A DNA stretch of 64,000 nucleotides from Pseudonocardia alaniniphila (GCF_022524485.1 NZ_JAKXMK010000004.1:1-64000); one strand, 5' to 3'. Shown: positions 8,028-17,560, counted from the first letter of the stretch. Notes: generated from the letters alone by a model not told the origin. Numbers and translations: made by a program.

Positions 8028-9977
8028 CTATCCCGAACCCTTGCCGTTCATCATCTTCATCATCATGTTCTGGACGTTCAGAACTGCCGGCGGCATGAGG
8101 ACCAGCGGCCTCATCATCCCCTCGTCCTCATGGTCGAGGATGTGGCAGTGGTACACGTAGCGGCCGGTCTTGTCGTCGAACCGACCGGCGACCGTGACCA
8201 TCTCGTTCACCGGCACGCCGACGACGTCCTTCCACCCCGACTCCGAAGCGGCGATCAGCCGGGACGCCCCCAGCCCGATCGGCTTGGTCGTGCCGCCGAG
8301 CTCGGTGTCCAGCCCACTGGGGTCGAGGGCCCGGCGTTCGATCAGCTGGAAGTTCATCACGTGGATGTGCATCGGGTGCACGATCTGCCGGTTGGCCTGA
8401 TCCACATTGAGGAAGTGCCACTTCTCCCAGCTTCCTGACGCGCCGAAGAAGTTGGTGGTCTCCTCGAAGCTCTGGGCCGTGACGCGGAAGGTCCTCGTAC
8501 CGCCGGGGAGCGCGATCTGGATGATCCCGGCACCGGGCTTCGTGTCCGGATCCGCGTCCACGAGCTCCCACATCTTCGGCATGCCTGTCACGTCGAACGC
8601 GAGCATCACGAAGCGCTCGACCGCGTTCTTCGGCACGTCGGCGGCGGTGATCCGCTTGAAGTCGCTGAGCTTCTTCGGCAGCCGGTAGGCCGAGCCGGAC
8701 CCGCGGGTGGCACCGACCCGGAACTGCATGACGTCGGGGAACGGGATGTTCACGGCCGGAGCCGCTTTACCGGCCGGCACGGAGGGGTCGGTGTTGACCA
8801 GCCGGAGCCTCCTGTTCGGGAAGCCGGCGAAGTCGATCACGATGTCGACCCGTTCCCCCGGGTTGATCGTCAGCATCTCGTCAAGCGTGCGAGCGGCGCC
8901 CAGCAGCCCGCCGTCGGTGCCGATCACGCGGATGACGTGTCTGAGCGGCCTGCCGGTCTTCTCGTCGAGGACGGCCAGCGCGTAGGCCCGCGTGAGCGAG
9001 GTGTTCACCATTCGGAAGCGGTAGGCCCGGGCCTCCACCTGGAGGTGCGGCCAGACCACGCCGTTCACCATGGTGAACGGCCCGGTGGTCCCGACGGCAG
9101 CCGGGATGGCCCCGCGCATCGCGGGGCCCAGCTGGACGCGTTTGATCAGGATCTGACCGTTGATCAGGCCTTTGGAGTCCGTGTCGAAGTTGATGTCCGA
9201 GAGCATCAGCGGGATCTCGTAGGCGCCGCTCGGCAGGCCGAGACGGTCCTCGCCCGCATCACGGACGATGTAGTTGCCGACCAGCCCGGCAGCCACGTTG
9301 ACGGCGGTGATCGGCATGGCGTGATCGTGGTAGAAGAGGTGGGCTGCCGGGCTCTCGTTGGTGTATTCGCTGAGCTGCACGTCACCGGGCGTGATCCCGG
9401 ACTCGGGCAACCCGTCGTACACAGCGTGCTGGCTTCCGCCGTGCACATGCACCGAGGTCCACGGTGTGAGCTCGACGAGCTCACGGCGCGCCGGGGCCCC
9501 GTCCGCACCAGGCGCGTTGGCGGCCGCGAGTCCGGGCGGTGGTCCTGAAGGCGGCACGAAGACGCCCTTCACCGGGCTCGTGCCGGTGAGTGCGTTCCGC
9601 CACGCGATGCGGATCCTCTGGCCGCGCTGCACCTCGATGGTGGGGCCGGGGTAACTACCTTCGTACGTCCACATCGGCGTCGGCGGCAGCTGGGAGTGCA
9701 GCCGAACCTTCTTTGCGACGATGTTGATCTCGTTCGTCCCGATGGTCCTGGGCTTCAGCGTGGGAGGTATCTGCAGAGGGTCCATGAACGGGGTCAGCTT
9801 GGAGACCTGCGGGCTGGTCGGCCCGGCTCGCAACGTGCCCGAACCTGGCGTGATGAGCGACGCCTCCGCCGCCGACGCCGTGCTGACGTCGCCGCTCAGC
9901 AGCTGTGTTCCTCCGTAAACGGCTGCCGCCGCGGTGCCGGCAAATCCGATGAAACTACGTCGACTGTGTTCATTCAC
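8028..9977 (-). CDS. Tat-exported multicopper oxidase
   Basis: The 649-residue protein begins with a twin-arginine signal (RRSFIGFAG) and a hydrophobic stretch. All four copper-ligand clusters are visible: HVHGG near residue 174, HDHAM near 216, HPMHIH near 536 and YHCHILDHEDEGMM near 608, the last containing the type 1 copper ligands. The family oxidises phenols, metal ions (Cu, Mn, Fe) or bilirubin with four-electron reduction of oxygen outside the membrane. The C-terminus is Met-rich (QNMMMKMMNGK), which could bind Cu(I). A GTG start is preceded by GGAGG ten bases upstream. Confidence 0.9.
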   Translation of the reverse strand: MNEHSRRSFIGFAGTAAAAVYGGTQLLSGDVSTASAAEASLITPGSGTLRAGPTSPQVSKLTPFMDPLQIPPTLKPRTIGTNEINIVAKKVRLHSQLPPTPMWTYEGSYPGPTIEVQRGQRIRIAWRNALTGTSPVKGVFVPPSGPPPGLAAANAPGADGAPARRELVELTPWTSVHVHGGSQHAVYDGLPESGITPGDVQLSEYTNESPAAHLFYHDHAMPITAVNVAAGLVGNYIVRDAGEDRLGLPSGAYEIPLMLSDINFDTDSKGLINGQILIKRVQLGPAMRGAIPAAVGTTGPFTMVNGVVWPHLQVEARAYRFRMVNTSLTRAYALAVLDEKTGRPLRHVIRVIGTDGGLLGAARTLDEMLTINPGERVDIVIDFAGFPNRRLRLVNTDPSVPAGKAAPAVNIPFPDVMQFRVGATRGSGSAYRLPKKLSDFKRITAADVPKNAVERFVMLAFDVTGMPKMWELVDADPDTKPGAGIIQIALPGGTRTFRVTAQSFEETTNFFGASGSWEKWHFLNVDQANRQIVHPMHIHVMNFQLIERRALDPSGLDTELGGTTKPIGLGASRLIAASESGWKDVVGVPVNEMVTVAGRFDDKTGRYVYHCHILDHEDEGMMRPLVLMPPAVLNVQNMMMKMMNGKGSG

Positions 9978-10368
9978 AGTATGCAGACCTCCGCATGCGT
10001 CTACCGTATCTGTAGCTGGAAAGTGTTTCGGTGAATTGAGCGCGCTATATGCGACAAGCGGGTCGAAGCTGTGTCATCGAATGCGGCAATGCTGGGGCCC
10101 TCGCCGAATCAAGAGCAATCTCCGTTTCCGTCCCTTTGCTTGACTGCCGGGCGCGCAGGCCGCGCCGGAAGCGCCCTGTAGTTCACGTGTCCGAGCCCGT
10201 TCGAGTTCATCCGTTGCGCATGCCACGCGTCACAGTGCAGGGGCTGCTCGAGAGACGGACTCGGCGGCTGACGTCGTCTCCTTCATCGGAAGCCGTGGTT
10301 CTCCGCGGGGATCATCCGCGCGAACCACGATCTCTCGCGGGTCGTAGCAGGAATCGCCGGCGGCCGGA
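9978..10368. other. 391-base gap upstream of the multicopper oxidase
   Basis: It holds the oxidase promoter region and the downstream flank of hyuB. Open frames here have no ribosome site and no recognisable product. No repeat or terminator stood out. Confidence 0.4.
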
Positions 10369-12657
10369 TCACAAGGCGATGTCGTGCAATGGCTCGTCGC
10401 CCTCGCGCAAGACCTCGGTGTCGATGCGCCGGCCGGTGACCGGGCAGAGGTACTCGCGGTGGCGGATCGCCCACCCGGCACGGCCTTCGCGGGTTGCGAA
10501 TTCGGGCCCGAGTTCCCGGATGGGCCGATCGAGCACAGCGCACCGTTCCTTGTAATTGGCAGCGGTCGGGCCGAGCAGTGCCCGGCCGGTGACGGTGACG
10601 AACTGGCGGGATTCGCCGTCGTGCTCGGCTGTCGCGAGTTCGCCCCCCAGCAGGCGCAGGGGCGCATCCTCGGGCAGGGTCTCGATCCGGTCCGGCAGGG
10701 TCGCCGTGGCCAGGCGGGCAGCGAACAGCGCGTCGCGCCGTGTGGCGGTGGCCGACTCGTCGACCCGGCCTGCTGTGTCGAGGACGACCCCGTAGACGCG
10801 CTCGGCGGCCGAGGCGGGCAACGAGCCCGCCGCGATGTCGGCCACGATCAGGTGCGGCTCCCGAGTCAACGGATCGCCGAAGCCGGGCGCGTTGGCGCCA
10901 GTCCACTCCCAGACGTCGTCGTCGGCGACCCGCAGCGCGGGGCCTTTGGCCTCGATCGCGGCGTCGGCTCCGGTGATGGCGGCGAAGTCCGTCGGGATCT
11001 GACCGTCCTGCATCCTCGTGCGGACGTCGCAGCCGTGTTTGAGCCGGAAGCGCCCGACCGAGCCGGGGTTGGCACCGAAACCGCCGACCGCCTTGGGAAA
11101 GGACTCGTCGACGTAGACCGCAGCAACGAGTTCCGGGACTTTCCAGGGGATCGCGGACTCGACGAACCCGCGGCCGCCGCGGTGGCGACCTGCCCCGGCG
11201 GCCCCACCCGGCAGGGCCCGCCGGTAGAGGAAGAGCATCGGCCAGAGCAGCTCGAGCTCCTCGATGTTGCTCGCCGTTCCCTCGGGAATCCAGAAATGGC
11301 CACCGAAGTCGACGCCGTCACCCGCCGATGAGGCAGCCAGTGACCCGATCATGTTGTCCACGTTGGTCGCGATGAAAGGCGTGCCGTCGGCCGTCGCTCC
11401 ACCGGTGACCAGGCCGTAGAAGGCCGGATGTGCAGGACCGATCGCCAGCGCGGCGATCTCCGGCTCGGCGCAGGCCAGCATCTTGCCGATCACCGTGCCG
11501 GCGAGGCTGATCAGCGTTTCCATGGTGTACATGCCTGCCGGACTCACCGCCGCCGGGAAGTCCGCGCACGACAGCGTGCCGGGCACGGGGTCGAAGTGGA
11601 CGCGCCGATACACGCCGCCGTAGGCGCCGGCCAGGTCGGCGGTGAGCGACGCCGTCAGCGCCGCGAGGAAAGCGCCGACGAACCCGGCGTAGGCGACGTT
11701 GATCGAGCCGGCCTGCGGGTCGGTACCGCGGTTGTCGACGTAGAGATGCTCGCCGGTCTTGCGGAGCGTCATCCGGTAGACGTACGTGGCGTCGTCGCCG
11801 GTACGGGCGGCCTCCGCGTAGACCCGATGGCTCCAGACCCCGTCGGGGACCTTGCGCAGGCGTTCGGCGATGGTCCGCTCCCCGGCGTCGAGCACCCGGT
11901 TCATCACCGACTTGACGACATCAGCGCCGTAGCGTCCTACCAGCTTCGTGATCTTGTCGGACGCGACCAGGTTGGCCGAGATCGCCGCGCGCAGGTCCAT
12001 GTGGACGTTGGTCGGCACGCGCGACTGCCGCAGGAACATCTGCTCCAGATCCGTGCGAACAACACCCCGGCTGACCAGCTTGAACGGCGGGAACGCCGGC
12101 GGGTCGAGGAACATGTCGGTCGCGTCGACGCAGAAGCTGCCCATGACCGAGCCGCCCACGTCGGTGTGGTGCAGCACGTTCGACACCCAGCAGAACAGCT
12201 CGTCGCCGACGAACACCGGGGCGGCCACCACGGCGTCGGGCTGGTGAGGCGAACCGACGAACGGGTCGTTGGACAGGAACATGTCCCCGGGCTCGATGCC
12301 TGGGTCCTCCGCCCGGTGCTCCAGGATCCATTTGATCGTCAGCGACTGGGAATTGGAGAAGTACTGCAGGTAGGGGCCGAGGAAGACCAGATCACCCTCC
12401 TGCGTGGTGATCGACGGCTGGAAGTCACGCGTGATCATCGTGACCGGCGAGACGCACAGCCGCTGCAGCGTCCGACCGTGCTCCAGGTTGATGTTCATCA
12501 GCGAGTATCGGATGACCTCGAACGTCACCGGGTCGACCTCGTCGGACGACGCGGAGTGCAGGCGCAGCGACGAGGGGATGTCCAGCGTCGCGCCCGGAAC
12601 GTACCCGCGCCGCACACCGTCCCACGCGATCGCGGGTGCATCGGGCAGTGCGTTCAT
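10369..12657 (-). CDS. hyuB: hydantoinase B/oxoprolinase-family carboxylase or hydrolase subunit
   Basis: The 762-residue protein matches the HyuB superfamily: VDPVTFEVIRYSLMNIN near residue 40, DMFLSNDPFVGSPHQPD, HTDVGG, and HRGGRGF in the C-terminal half. HyuA/HyuB pairs hydrolyse N-methylhydantoin or oxoproline, or form acetone/acetophenone carboxylases. The C-terminal tail (REYLCPVTGRRIDTEVL) resembles the small acetone-carboxylase subunit but has only one of the expected cysteines. The ATG overlaps the hyuA stop (ATGA) and is preceded by AAGGGG inside hyuA, so the two are coupled. The true substrate is not determined. Confidence 0.85.
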   Translation of the reverse strand: MNALPDAPAIAWDGVRRGYVPGATLDIPSSLRLHSASSDEVDPVTFEVIRYSLMNINLEHGRTLQRLCVSPVTMITRDFQPSITTQEGDLVFLGPYLQYFSNSQSLTIKWILEHRAEDPGIEPGDMFLSNDPFVGSPHQPDAVVAAPVFVGDELFCWVSNVLHHTDVGGSVMGSFCVDATDMFLDPPAFPPFKLVSRGVVRTDLEQMFLRQSRVPTNVHMDLRAAISANLVASDKITKLVGRYGADVVKSVMNRVLDAGERTIAERLRKVPDGVWSHRVYAEAARTGDDATYVYRMTLRKTGEHLYVDNRGTDPQAGSINVAYAGFVGAFLAALTASLTADLAGAYGGVYRRVHFDPVPGTLSCADFPAAVSPAGMYTMETLISLAGTVIGKMLACAEPEIAALAIGPAHPAFYGLVTGGATADGTPFIATNVDNMIGSLAASSAGDGVDFGGHFWIPEGTASNIEELELLWPMLFLYRRALPGGAAGAGRHRGGRGFVESAIPWKVPELVAAVYVDESFPKAVGGFGANPGSVGRFRLKHGCDVRTRMQDGQIPTDFAAITGADAAIEAKGPALRVADDDVWEWTGANAPGFGDPLTREPHLIVADIAAGSLPASAAERVYGVVLDTAGRVDESATATRRDALFAARLATATLPDRIETLPEDAPLRLLGGELATAEHDGESRQFVTVTGRALLGPTAANYKERCAVLDRPIRELGPEFATREGRAGWAIRHREYLCPVTGRRIDTEVLREGDEPLHDIAL

Positions 12658-14771
12658 CAGGTCGTCCCCTTCGACGTGGACAGCCGGAGCCGGAGTTCGC
12701 CGCGGGATCCGGTGGCAAGGGATGCGCCCGGCGGCACGGCGATGGTCGTGTGCGCGAGCTCGACGAGCGCGGGCCCGGTGACCGTTGCCGCCGGAATGCC
12801 GGGATGGACCTCGGTGGCCGTCCATCCCCGGTCCGGCCAGTAGACCTCCGTCGACGCGGGCGTGGACGACCCACCAACGGTGGCCGTGGGCGTCGGGATG
12901 GCGGCCGCGACCGAGGCCCGCGCACGGAAGGCGAAGACCTCGACGCTCTGGAACATCGCCGTGCCGCCCGAGCCGTAACGGCGGACGTACTCGGCGTCGA
13001 AGTCGGCCGGCAGGTTCGTCCCGGCGTCCGAGCCCGGCAGCGAGACGGGGATCTCCAGGCTGTGCATGAGCTGCTCCCGGAAGCGCATCAGGGCGTCGAC
13101 CTCCACGACGGCGTCCTCGGCGTCGACCCCGGCCGCCTTCAGGTCGGCTCGAGCGGCCACCTCGACCTCGGCGACCGTCGCCGCGAGCACATCGGCCCGT
13201 TCGCCCTCGAACGGCGCGAGCAGCCCGCGCTCCAGCTCCCGATAGATCACGACGTCACTCGAGGCGATCCCGTAGGCCGACAGCGTCGACGCCCCGTCGC
13301 CGAGCGGAATCACCGCCTCGTGCACCTCGGACTCGGCGGCGAAGCCGAAGGCGTGCACCGGACCGGCGCCGCCGTAGGCGTAGAGGACGAAGTCCCGCGG
13401 GTCGTGCCCGTTCTCGAGAGTCTGCTGCCGGATCATGGCCGCCGCGCGCATGTTGTTGATCCGGAGAATCCCCGCCGCGGTGTCCTCCAGCGGCAGCCCG
13501 AGTTGCGTGGCGAGACCGCCGACAGCCGTCACCGCGGCGTCACGGTGAAGCGGCATCCGGCCGTCGAGGAAGGCCTCGGGGCGCAGGAGGCCGAGCACGA
13601 CATCGGCGTCGGTGACGGTCGGCCGGGTACCCCCGCGGCCGTAGCAGGCGGGCCCGGGCTCCGAGCCCGCGCTCTGCGGACCGACCCGAAGCCCACCTGT
13701 CGCCCCGTCGAACCAGGCGAGTGAGCCACCGCCGCAGGCGGCGCTCCGCACGTCCAGGTGCGGCAGCCGGTACGTGTACTGATCGATCACGTTCTCCTGC
13801 GCCATCACCGGCTTACCGTCGATGACCAGGCCGATGTCGAACGAGGTGCCGCCCATGTCGGTGGCCACGACCCGGTCGTGGCGATATGTCCGCGCCAGTC
13901 CCGCGGCCCCGGCAAGGCCGCCTGCCGGCCCGGAGTCGATGGTGCCCAGCGGGGTGGCGGCCGCAGTCGCGGCCGGCAGCACGCCTCCGTGGGACTGCAT
14001 GACGAGCAGCGGTTCGGCCAACCCGGCCTCACCGAGCCGCTCCGCGAGCCGGCCCAGGTACCGGGAGCACGCGGGCCCGACGTATCCGTTCATCACCGTC
14101 GCCACCGTGCGCTCGTACTCACCCAGGCGCGGCGAGACCACCGCGGAACTGGACACGAACACATCCGGCGCAACGGCAGCGAGCGCCTCCGCGAGAGCCT
14201 GCTCGTGCTCGGGGTTGGCGAACGACCAGAGCAGCGCGATCGCGACCGAGTCGAGCCGGTGCTCGGCGATCATCCGTCTGATGTCCTCGACCGCCGCGTC
14301 GGTGTCGAGCGAGACGACCACCGCCCCCGACGCGTCGATCCGCTCGTGTACCTCGATCACCGCACCGGGCACCGTGATCGGCTCCGGGAGCCTGCTGCCG
14401 TGCACCGAGAAGACCTCGTCGATCGAACGGCCTGCGACCCGGCCCGAGCCGCGCATCATCGTCAGTGCATCACTGTGACCGGCAGTCGCGACCAACCCGA
14501 CCCGCGCGCCCTGCCGCTCGAGCACCGCGTTGGTGCCGATGGTCGTGCCGTGCCCGAACCGGCTCGTCCGAGCCAGGAGAGTCGGCAGATCGACGCCCGT
14601 GGCCTCCGCGAGTCGCTCGAGCGCCGCCATCACACCCGAGACCGGATCGTCCTTCGTGGACAAGGCCTTCGCCGTGCGCTGGTCGCCCCTCCGATCGACC
14701 AGTACGCAGTCCGTGAAAGTGCCGCCGATGTCCACGCCGATGAAATAGATGACCAACACTCCCGGATTCAC
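12657..14771 (-). CDS. hyuA: hydantoinase A/oxoprolinase-family ATP-binding subunit
   Basis: About 704 residues, the usual HyuA length. The N-terminal actin-fold phosphate loop FIGVDIGGTFTDCVL is followed by LSTKDDPVSG and FGHGTTIGTNAVLER, and DMGGTSFDIGLV marks the second ATP-binding half. It forms the ATP-dependent complex with HyuB. The start is uncertain: the GTG at 14771 gives the expected length, but in-frame GTG and TTG codons lie 12-15 bases downstream. The FadR-type GntR gene upstream on the same strand and a perfect 8-base inverted repeat in the leader suggest substrate-responsive control. Confidence 0.85.
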   Translation of the reverse strand: MNPGVLVIYFIGVDIGGTFTDCVLVDRRGDQRTAKALSTKDDPVSGVMAALERLAEATGVDLPTLLARTSRFGHGTTIGTNAVLERQGARVGLVATAGHSDALTMMRGSGRVAGRSIDEVFSVHGSRLPEPITVPGAVIEVHERIDASGAVVVSLDTDAAVEDIRRMIAEHRLDSVAIALLWSFANPEHEQALAEALAAVAPDVFVSSSAVVSPRLGEYERTVATVMNGYVGPACSRYLGRLAERLGEAGLAEPLLVMQSHGGVLPAATAAATPLGTIDSGPAGGLAGAAGLARTYRHDRVVATDMGGTSFDIGLVIDGKPVMAQENVIDQYTYRLPHLDVRSAACGGGSLAWFDGATGGLRVGPQSAGSEPGPACYGRGGTRPTVTDADVVLGLLRPEAFLDGRMPLHRDAAVTAVGGLATQLGLPLEDTAAGILRINNMRAAAMIRQQTLENGHDPRDFVLYAYGGAGPVHAFGFAAESEVHEAVIPLGDGASTLSAYGIASSDVVIYRELERGLLAPFEGERADVLAATVAEVEVAARADLKAAGVDAEDAVVEVDALMRFREQLMHSLEIPVSLPGSDAGTNLPADFDAEYVRRYGSGGTAMFQSVEVFAFRARASVAAAIPTPTATVGGSSTPASTEVYWPDRGWTATEVHPGIPAATVTGPALVELAHTTIAVPPGASLATGSRGELRLRLSTSKGTT

Positions 14772-15318
14772 CTCGCGCCAGAAACCGGACGCGCCACCTG
14801 TTCGAACGACTTGCTCATCAGTGGTAGGAAACGCCCGTTCGTCGCATCGCTTCAGCGACTCGGCGCCGGGCAACGCAGCCTGGCATAAATCTATTGCGGG
14901 CCGCGGACCACGTCTTCCACGGTAGATCTGCATTGAGGGTAACCAGGTGGTTCTCCATCGACAAGCCTGCGTCGGCCGCGAGGGTGGGAAAGGGGGTGCC
15001 GAATCGAACGATATATGGGTCGTTCGACCCATCCGCCTGGTTGGGCTGCTGCCGTCCGTCCGCGCGCCACCAGCCCTGAATTTCGTCACCGTCTTGACAG
15101 TCACGCGTATGGCGGGGAATTCTCGTCACTTGCAGAACGGCGGCCAGCGGTCGGGACGGGCGGAGAGGAGGTGTGCGTCAGTGGCAGCGCTACGTGCCCC
15201 ACAGTGTGAACGGTCCGCTCGAGAAGTATGCGCCCGCCGAACGATCCGTACGCTGAGGATCGCCTCAGGAACGGCGCGCAACGGCCCCGATCCGCGCCAC
15301 CTGCCGGGAGGCTCTGAT
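14772..15318. other. 547-base leader region upstream of hyuA
   Basis: The gap between the upstream GntR gene and hyuA has no convincing gene. It contains the inverted repeat at 15004-15027, about 230 bases before the hyuA start. The hyuAB promoter is presumably here, but no clear -35/-10 pair could be fixed. Confidence 0.45.
15004..15027. promoter_or_regulatory. perfect inverted repeat TCGAACGA-N8-TCGTTCGA
   Basis: Two perfect 8-base arms are separated by TATATGGG in the leader of hyuA and just downstream of a GntR-family gene. The AT-rich centre and perfect arms are typical of an operator for a dimeric regulator. It differs from the ATTGYCGGCAAT sites nearby, so another protein may bind here. 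Confidence 0.4.
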
Positions 15319-16002
15319 CTAACTGATGGATCGTTCAATATACTCGTAGACGGTGACGGTCGGTCGTAGCAGCTGTTCGCAGAGGGCTGTTCGATCATTC
15401 TCGCGCAATGCCTTCAGAACGCCCATGAGAATGTTATCGTCGATCTGGCTGATCTTCACGGCCGTGAAGGAGAGTGCGCGATATGCAGACGTTCGTGCCC
15501 AAAGATCGACGACGGCCTGCACCACGAGCTGTTCGGGTGAGAGGCGGTGGACCGTCAAGAGGAATTGTTCGATCAGCGCCATGTGCTCGGCGCGATCCGC
15601 CCGTGCATCCGCAGCTCTTGCTCTGTCCACCAGTTCGGAGAGTTCCGCCATCTTGGCGTCCGACGGCCAGACGGCGGTTGCTGCAGTCTCATTTTCCAGC
15701 AGTCTCCGCATCAAGTAGAGCTGACGCATTTCATGGAGACTGATCCTCGCGACGAAATAACCTCTGTTGAGAGAGTGGTCCAAAAGTCCTTCGGATGTGA
15801 GCACCTCCAGGGCCTCCCGGATCGGCGGACGGCTCACCTGTGCCTTTTCGGCCCACTCTTGTTGACGAACCTGCTCGCCCGGCAACAGCTCGCCCTTGGC
15901 GATCGCATCGCGAATCATGGCGGCCACCCTGCTGGACGTCATGCGTCGCGTCGCACGATCCGGGCTGCGCTCCACGGCGCCGGCCGCAGCGTTCGTCGAC
16001 AC
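15319..16002 (-). CDS. GntR-family regulator, FadR subfamily (copy 1)
   Basis: The 227-residue protein has an N-terminal winged helix (about 25-95, with QVSRPPIREALEVLTSEGLL) and a C-terminal FCD ligand domain of helices with the pattern LHEMRQLYLMRRLLE. The GTG is preceded by GCGGAG. A second protein of identical length and about two-thirds identity is encoded at 18829-19512 with the same leader and start (GTGTCGACGAA). Copy 1 lies between hyuA downstream and, divergently, a promoter like the one of the Rieske operon, now followed by a Rieske remnant. It probably senses an aromatic acid or a metabolite of the hyuAB substrate. Confidence 0.88.
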   Translation of the reverse strand: MSTNAAAGAVERSPDRATRRMTSSRVAAMIRDAIAKGELLPGEQVRQQEWAEKAQVSRPPIREALEVLTSEGLLDHSLNRGYFVARISLHEMRQLYLMRRLLENETAATAVWPSDAKMAELSELVDRARAADARADRAEHMALIEQFLLTVHRLSPEQLVVQAVVDLWARTSAYRALSFTAVKISQIDDNILMGVLKALRENDRTALCEQLLRPTVTVYEYIERSIS

Positions 16003-16464
16003 AGCTCACTCCGCTCTTCGCCGGAAACTTACGGCTACAGGATACAGGGGCATGATATCGGGAGGCGACAAAACTGGCGACAGCAAACAAAATCTGACGC
16101 TATGCGGCGCACCTCTTGTCGTGGCACTTGCTGTCAAGACAGGATCGTCGGACCTTGAGAAAAGGAGAAGCGGGCAGCGGCTCCGAAATCGGCCCGGCCA
16201 CGGTCATTTCGGCCGGCCCTTGCCCGTTCGGCGCGCTTCTGGTCGGCTTGGCGGTGTGATGTGGGGCACCTCACCTGAACTGTGTCGAGCCGTCTGCCAG
16301 GGTCCGTCGAGCGGGGCCCTATGCGTGGACCACTACACAGGGAGCCCGGCCGGCCACCGGCAACGCGCCATCGCGCATGCCAGGAAGGAATCCGGTTTCT
16401 GTGCAAATTACCCCATTGGCCGGCGAAGCGCGCAATCGCACCGGCGTCAGCCCGGGCCATCGCC
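16003..16464. other. divergent regulatory gap, relatively AT-rich near the GntR gene
   Basis: About 460 bases between the GntR copy-1 start and the duplicated promoter. The 100 bases next to the regulator are noticeably less GC-rich than the surroundings. No supported gene was found; it presumably holds the regulator's own promoter. Confidence 0.4.
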
Positions 16465-16506
16465 TTGACACTGGCATCGGCGGATGCCTTCAATATTGTC
16501 GGCAAT
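16465..16506 (+). promoter_or_regulatory. orphan copy of the Rieske-operon promoter and operator
   Basis: TTGACA is followed after 18 bases by TTCAAT, directly abutting the near-palindrome ATTGTCGGCAAT (one mismatch). The same -35, spacer length, -10 and operator occur at 19764-19805 ahead of the intact Rieske operon. The operator next to the -10 fits repression by the adjacent FadR-type regulator. What follows here is only a decayed Rieske start. Confidence 0.6.
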
Positions 16507-16538
16507 CGGGAGAACGATCAATCCTTCAGGGATCGATC

Positions 16539-16640
16539 ATGAGATGGGTGAGGGCAGCGAGCTTGCTGAGTCGGGAGGGCGTCAGGCTTCTCGCGGAGTC
16601 GAGGCCGGGCACGTCGATCGAGTGGGCGTCGTGCACCACA
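16539..16640 (+). pseudogene. remnant of a Rieske oxygenase N-terminus
   Basis: Just after the orphan promoter, an ATG frame encodes SLLSREGVRLLAESRPGTSI. It aligns with the start of the intact Rieske protein (LSPENNRLLTEVGPGTPM) at 10 of 18 positions, and the DNA matches similarly. Homology stops after about 30 codons, and the frame runs on as unrelated sequence to a stop at 16730. The Rieske centre and the catalytic domain are absent. This is the stub of a second gntR-Rieske locus. Confidence 0.6.
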
Positions 16641-16726
16641 AGAATCATCACCTCGCTGCCGACTGCTACCGCACACGGGAGAGGGGGCGCGGCGGCCCAG
16701 GTCCCATACCTACCGGCTGAGGCGGC

Positions 16727-17560
16727 GTGAGCGCCGACGCTCGACGTCGACAGCTCGGCGACTTCCTCAAGGCGCGGCGCCGGCGGTTGGTCCGTGCCGA
16801 GCTGGGCCTGCGCCCTGTCGGGGGGAGAAGCACGGGACTGCGGCGCGAGGAGGTCGCGGTCCTGTCCGGCGTCAGCGTCACCTGGTACGCCTGGCTGGAA
16901 CAGGGTCGGGGCCGCCAGCCGTCTCGCCACGTGCTCGACGCGATCGCGACCGCCTTGCGCCTCTCAGCTGTCGAGCGTTCGTATCTGCTGTCGTTGGCCG
17001 GATACTTGGCTGCTCAACCTGCGGGGGGCGTGATCGCACAGACGTCACCGGAGCCGGTGCTACGGCTGCTGGACCACCTGACGGACCTGCCGGCTTACGT
17101 GATCGACGCGGACTGGCAGATCCTCCACTGGACCACCGCGTTTGCGGCGCTGTACCCGAACGTGGCGGCTGTTGCCGAGGAAGAGCGGAACCTGCTGTGG
17201 CTCGTCTTCACTGATCCCTCTCTGCGTGAGATGCTGCCCGACTGGGAAATCGTGGCTCAGCATCTCCTCGCCGAGTTCCGGGCCGACGCCGGGCCCCGCC
17301 TCGTCGATCCACCACTTGCCGATCTTGCACGGAAGCTTGTCGAAGTCAGCCCCGAGTTCCGCGCTGCCTGGGACAGGCACGACGTCATCGGGTCCACTCC
17401 TTCCAAGCGCCTGATCCGACACCCCATCGGCGATCTTCACCTCGAGCGCCATCGCGCCCGGTTCTCTGACCCTCCTTCCATGCATGTGGTGATCTACACG
17501 CCGCAATCTCCCGAAACCCGCGAATTGATACGTCAATTGTGTCGCTGCTTCGACCAGTAG
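16727..17560 (+). CDS. XRE-family regulator with MmyB-like ligand-binding domain
   Basis: The 277-residue protein has an N-terminal helix-turn-helix (TGLRREEVAVLSGVSVTWYA, about 35-60; then LEQGRGRQPSRHVLDAIA) and a C-terminal MmyB/PAS-like domain beginning near residue 105, with AYVIDADWQILHW. Such proteins are common in actinobacteria and often sit divergently from oxidoreductases. The GTG is preceded by TGAGG. The next gene is a broken methyltransferase; no obvious intact target adjoins it. Confidence 0.85.
   Translation: MSADARRRQLGDFLKARRRRLVRAELGLRPVGGRSTGLRREEVAVLSGVSVTWYAWLEQGRGRQPSRHVLDAIATALRLSAVERSYLLSLAGYLAAQPAGGVIAQTSPEPVLRLLDHLTDLPAYVIDADWQILHWTTAFAALYPNVAAVAEEERNLLWLVFTDPSLREMLPDWEIVAQHLLAEFRADAGPRLVDPPLADLARKLVEVSPEFRAAWDRHDVIGSTPSKRLIRHPIGDLHLERHRARFSDPPSMHVVIYTPQSPETRELIRQLCRCFDQ

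Noticed and set aside
16134..16505. 123-codon minus-strand frame upstream of the orphan promoter
   Set aside because: It overlaps the conserved promoter/operator and has no initiation signal or homology.
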